Of a stretch of 64,000 nt of DNA, positions 63,888 through 64,000 are shown in pieces. The position numbers were made by a program, and so were the translations under genes. Every line of letters begins with the position of its first letter. Position 1 is the stretch's first letter. The stretch lies in contig OZ008368.1 in assembly GCA_963931995.1 (NCBI GenBank), forward strand, positions 246,333,887 to 246,397,886. The letters are read 5' to 3'. The DNA is from Phaonia tiefii (Eukaryota > Arthropoda > Insecta > Diptera > Muscidae). The notes under the pieces are model-generated. The model saw nothing but the letters and a program-made list of their open reading frames with translations. It had not been told where the DNA came from and ran no database searches.

Positions 63888-64000
63888 ATATTTTTGAGAC
63901 TGAATTAGAGGCAGAACGCTTCAAAATTGAAGTGTGACTTCTGAGTAAGAAATGTAAAGGACCTTAAGAAGAATACCAACTTCAAGTTTCTACCCCCTCT

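Overview
The window is AT-rich eukaryotic DNA, almost certainly from a higher (schizophoran) fly. The reasons are spliceosomal introns inside transposon genes, DD41D ('rosa'-type) Tc1/mariner transposases, RTE, CR1-like and RNase H-bearing non-LTR retroelements, a tRNA-derived SINE, and very many short hAT and TA-flanked MITEs separated by dipteran-style spacer such as tatgtatgtat. The species cannot be fixed from the sequence. No convincing host protein-coding gene, rRNA or functional tRNA was found. The only stretch that resembles a host 5' exon is 28.5-29.35 kb, and that is weak.

Layout. 0.1-1.4 kb: 3' end of a non-LTR retroelement split by a ~290-bp repeat. 1.5-6.5 kb: a DNA transposon with an internally deleted gene, whose right terminal inverted repeat (TIR) is split by a 3266-bp Harbinger with CAG target duplications. 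That Harbinger carries a two-exon DDE transposase and an opposite-strand three-exon Myb/MADF-like partner. 6.6-11.4 kb: nested hAT MITEs, a CR1-like 3' fragment, a TAA-flanked foldback and a TA-flanked MITE. 12.5-15.8 kb: element P1, filled with poly(T)/AAGAAAAGGTAC repeats and holding two nested insertions. 16.4-19.9 kb: a decayed RTE retrotransposon. 20-23.6 kb: a truncated DD41D mariner, a TA MITE and a 999-bp hAT element. 24.6-25.5 kb: P3, inverted. 26-28 kb: clustered hAT MITEs. 30-32 kb: small palindromic MITEs. 32.3-36.3 kb: a chimera of hAT-MITE halves around the endonuclease end of a CR1/L2-like retroelement, then a train of MITEs. 36.6-42.7 kb: nested MITEs and a mariner remnant. 43.4-46.2 kb: a SINE, a short array, another mariner remnant and two abutting hAT MITEs. 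46.4-48.2 and 52.5-54.0 kb: a TA-flanked family whose interior holds a 21-24-bp minisatellite (M1, M2). M1 is interrupted by a DD41D mariner. 49.2-50.4 kb: the best DD41D copy. 55.4-57.7 kb: two SINEs. 59.4-62.2 kb: P2, the most complete element of the P type, with a small insertion flanked by direct repeats. 63.6-63.9 kb: a 135-bp tandem duplication.

The window reads as a record of nested transposition. Exact target-site duplications (8 bp for hAT MITEs, TA for mariner-like elements, 3 bp for Harbinger-like ones) allow many insertions to be ordered in time. Every transposase or reverse transcriptase gene examined is broken, so the MITEs here depend on autonomous copies elsewhere.
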